Assembly (NCBI RefSeq): GCF_006363915.1
Contig: NZ_CP040946.1
Length of the DNA: 64,000 nt
DNA from: Methylophilus medardensis
GTDB lineage: Bacteria > Pseudomonadota > Gammaproteobacteria > Burkholderiales > Methylophilaceae
Direction: 5' to 3' (one strand)
Shown: positions 62,024 to 64,000 of the stretch, in pieces
How the letters are laid out: the number at the start of each line of letters is the position of its first letter
Position numbering within the stretch: the first letter of the stretch is position 1
Made by a program: the position numbers and the translations under genes
The notes under the pieces: model-generated
Databases searched by the model: none
Told to the model about the DNA's origin: nothing
Seen by the model: only the letters and a program-made list of their open reading frames with translations

Positions 62024-62902
62024 ATGTATTCAAAGATAACTTTAACTTTATTAGTTAATTTACTGATTTTAAATGAGTCTTTTGCAAAGGATTCCGCCTT
62101 AGAATCTTGTGATGTTGCAATACAGCAGCGTCAATATGCACAGGCGATTCAAATCGCTGAACAGCATGCCGGCGAGGCTGCGTTCTGGCTTTGTAAAGGG
62201 CGTGCGCAGTCTGCCCTCGCACAACATCCAGCGGCGCAAGCAAGCTTTCAGAAAGCGATTGACCTGAAGCCGCAAGGCCTTGAGCTAATCTCTGCGCATC
62301 TATTGTTGGGCAACGCGCAGCTTGAAGGAAAATTGCATCGCGCAGCCCTAGAAAGTTACCAGCAAGCCGTCCATTTGAGTGAGCAGCAGAACATGCGTCG
62401 TTATGCGCGCGTGGCGCACAATTTGATTGGTGAAGCTTACTTTGATATGGGCGAGCCTGCAGAGGCATTGAAAGCCTTTGAAACAGGTGAAAAGCTGGCG
62501 ATGAATGATGATGAGCGCGCGGACAGTTACGTGCACGAGGCCACGGTTTACCAACAGTTGCAACAAGTGGATAAAGCCATTGAGTATCAGTTAAAAGGCG
62601 TGATGATGCTTCGCAAGTCGGGTACGCCAGACCAGTATGCAGAGGCTAGCCTTCGGTTGGGTCAGTTGTTTTTTGCCAAGAAAGACTATGTGGGCGCTGA
62701 CAAAACCTATCAACGCTTGATGGAATATGCCCACGACAATGGCGGCGATTTTTACGAGGCAAAAACAGCGATTTATTGGGCGGAATCTAAACGTGCACAA
62801 GGCGACATGACGGCAGCTGCACAATTGCTTCAACAAGCCGAAACTATTGCCGCCAAACTGAATGATGCCGAGTTAAATGGGCTCTTAGCCAAAGCAAAAT
62901 AA
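62024..62902 (+). CDS. Exported TPR-repeat protein
   Basis: A 292-residue protein with an N-terminal signal sequence (ITLTLLVNLLILNESFA) and at least five tetratricopeptide-like helix pairs, for example YAQAIQIAEQHAGEAAFW, AAQASFQKAIDLKPQ, RAALESYQQAVHLSEQ, EALKAFETGEKLA and KAIEYQLKGVMMLRKS. It probably acts as a periplasmic protein-protein scaffold. It begins two bases after ligA and is likely co-expressed. A hairpin without T tract (GACCTGCT/AGCAGGTC, 62909-62928) follows. The partner is unknown. Confidence 0.82.
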   Translation: MYSKITLTLLVNLLILNESFAKDSALESCDVAIQQRQYAQAIQIAEQHAGEAAFWLCKGRAQSALAQHPAAQASFQKAIDLKPQGLELISAHLLLGNAQLEGKLHRAALESYQQAVHLSEQQNMRRYARVAHNLIGEAYFDMGEPAEALKAFETGEKLAMNDDERADSYVHEATVYQQLQQVDKAIEYQLKGVMMLRKSGTPDQYAEASLRLGQLFFAKKDYVGADKTYQRLMEYAHDNGGDFYEAKTAIYWAESKRAQGDMTAAAQLLQQAETIAAKLNDAELNGLLAKAK

Positions 62903-63149
62903 ACGCATGACCTGCTTTGCAGCAGGTCTGCCAGCCCACACAGTTTGATCAAATACCAATAGCGTAGCAACGCATACGAAATTTCAGGCTGAACCGGGCT
63001 TGAGGCGGCCAACTTGAGAAGAATCCGTTGCCACAATGCCGCTATTTCACCCATTTTCAAAAGATTTACTTTTTGTGCGGAATCCGCTGTAAGGTTTGCC
63101 TGTCATACGCGACTAACGATGACACGCTATCATGCACACAGGAAATCTT

Positions 63150-64000
63150 ATGTTACTCGACAATAATAGACGCAATCCCAGCGGGATTTTACCCTCAGAA
63201 ATTACATCACAAGATTTATTTGAACAGCGTCGTACGGTGTTAAAAGCGGCCGGCGTTGCCGCGGCCAGCTTGTTGTTGCCCGCGCAAGCACATGCCGCAC
63301 AAACGCTAGACTTTCAAAAAACGGCTTACGGCAAAGACGAAAAGCTGACCAGTTATGAAGATGTGACCAGCTATAACAATTACTATGAATTTGGGACGGG
63401 TAAAGAGGACCCCGCGCGCGAGGCCGTACTATTTAAGCCGACCCCTTGGACGATTAAAATCGAGGGTGCTGTCAAACAGAACAAAACCATCAGTATTGAG
63501 CAGTTAATGAAACTCGCGCCGCTAGAAGAGCGTATTTACCGCATGCGTTGTGTCGAGGGTTGGTCCATGGTGATTCCATGGGTGGGCTTGCCGTTGAAGG
63601 CACTGGTGGACTGGGCGCAGCCCACTGGCAATGCTAAATACATCGAATTTGTGTCCTACAACGATCCACGTCATATGCCGGGTGCCCGAATACCGGTGCT
63701 TGATTGGCCGTATCTTGAGGGTTTACGCATGGATGAAGCCATGCAACCCCTGACCCTCTTGGCGGTGGGCTTATATGGCAAAGTACTGCCGAATCAGAAT
63801 GGGGCACCCGTGCGCTTGGTAGTGCCATGGAAATACGGATTTAAAGGCGCCAAAGCCATCAGCACCATTCGTTTTGTCGAACAGATGCCACGCACCTCAT
63901 GGATGAAAGCCAGCGCCCGTGAATATGGTTTTTATGCGAATGTGAATCCTGCGGTAGACCATCCGCGCTGGACGCAGTCCTCGGAGAAACGGATTGGCGC
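63150..64000 (+). CDS. msrP: Protein-methionine-sulfoxide reductase MsrP catalytic subunit (partial, cut by window end)
   Basis: Molybdenum enzyme that repairs oxidised methionines in periplasmic proteins, formerly YedY. 283 codons are visible and the frame is open at the end of the window. The Tat signal has the twin Arg in EQRRTVLKAAG, ending near AHA. C134 in YRMRCVEGWSMVIPW is the molybdenum ligand, and DPRHMPG and VPWKYGFKGAKAI are typical. ATG 63150 is chosen because AGGAA lies seven bases upstream; an in-frame ATG at 63132 has no site. The membrane partner msrQ would be expected next. With the periplasmic glutathione peroxidase it suggests exposure of the envelope to oxidants. Confidence 0.93.
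   Translation, partial: MLLDNNRRNPSGILPSEITSQDLFEQRRTVLKAAGVAAASLLLPAQAHAAQTLDFQKTAYGKDEKLTSYEDVTSYNNYYEFGTGKEDPAREAVLFKPTPWTIKIEGAVKQNKTISIEQLMKLAPLEERIYRMRCVEGWSMVIPWVGLPLKALVDWAQPTGNAKYIEFVSYNDPRHMPGARIPVLDWPYLEGLRMDEAMQPLTLLAVGLYGKVLPNQNGAPVRLVVPWKYGFKGAKAISTIRFVEQMPRTSWMKASAREYGFYANVNPAVDHPRWTQSSEKRIG

Noticed and set aside
62830..63060. 76-codon minus-strand frame after the TPR gene
   Set aside because: It overlaps the end of the TPR gene and lacks a ribosome-binding site or family features.

Overview
The window looks like a chromosomal segment of an obligate or restricted methylotroph of the betaproteobacterial family Methylophilaceae (Methylophilus/Methylotenera type). The main evidence is the ribulose monophosphate pathway pair hexulose-6-phosphate synthase and phosphohexuloisomerase (16047-17321) next to transaldolase (14921-15874), followed by a four-gene operon whose members match the methanofuran-type cofactor genes of the tetrahydromethanopterin-linked formaldehyde oxidation pathway (18070-22324). 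The housekeeping order (tig-clpP-clpX-lon-hupB-ppiD; mltD..gloB-yafS-rnhA-dnaQ; smc-zipA-ligA) is proteobacterial. I see no insertion sequence, prophage, integrase or CRISPR array.

Layout. 1-3243: sigma-54 response regulator, formate-dependent purT, truncated haemoglobin. 3299-8541: two tandem DEAD-box helicases divergent from typA. 8559-12485: NlpE-domain protein, PPK2-type kinase, and a NarX-like sensor kinase with its NarL-type regulator. 12587-14646: EamA transporter and a Rieske oxygenase, with an exact FNR-type box upstream. 14830-22324: C1 assimilation and cofactor island. 22331-28260: tripartite RND efflux operon led by a small unknown protein. 28407-38170: tRNA-Leu, ridA, the protein quality-control block, hupB, tRNA-Val, tRNA-Asp, a 31-bp triple repeat and ppiD. 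38240-45004 (minus): DUF1294 protein, fabI, Opp-type permeases and binding protein, mltD. 45221-47986: gloB, then yafS, rnhA and dnaQ. 48082-51540: dTDP-rhamnose operon rmlBACD. 51548-54800: queD, a 57-residue acidic protein, a periplasmic glutathione peroxidase, tRNA-Ala, tRNA-Glu, a DUF6232 protein and queF. 54885-64000: smc, zipA, ligA, a TPR protein and the start of msrP.

How the parts fit. Formaldehyde from methanol is fixed by Hps and Phi and recycled through transaldolase. The competing oxidative route needs methanofuran and tetrahydromethanopterin cofactors, whose synthesis genes (mfnD-, mfnF- and mfnE-like, plus pabB and a HisA-like gene) sit directly beside it. Formate from that route can feed PurT. 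The proteostasis block carries two good RpoH (sigma-32) promoter candidates, before tig and before lon. The two queuosine genes fit the presence of a GUC tRNA-Asp.

Limits: assignments rest on reading motifs and remembered families. No alignment, structure prediction or database search was run.
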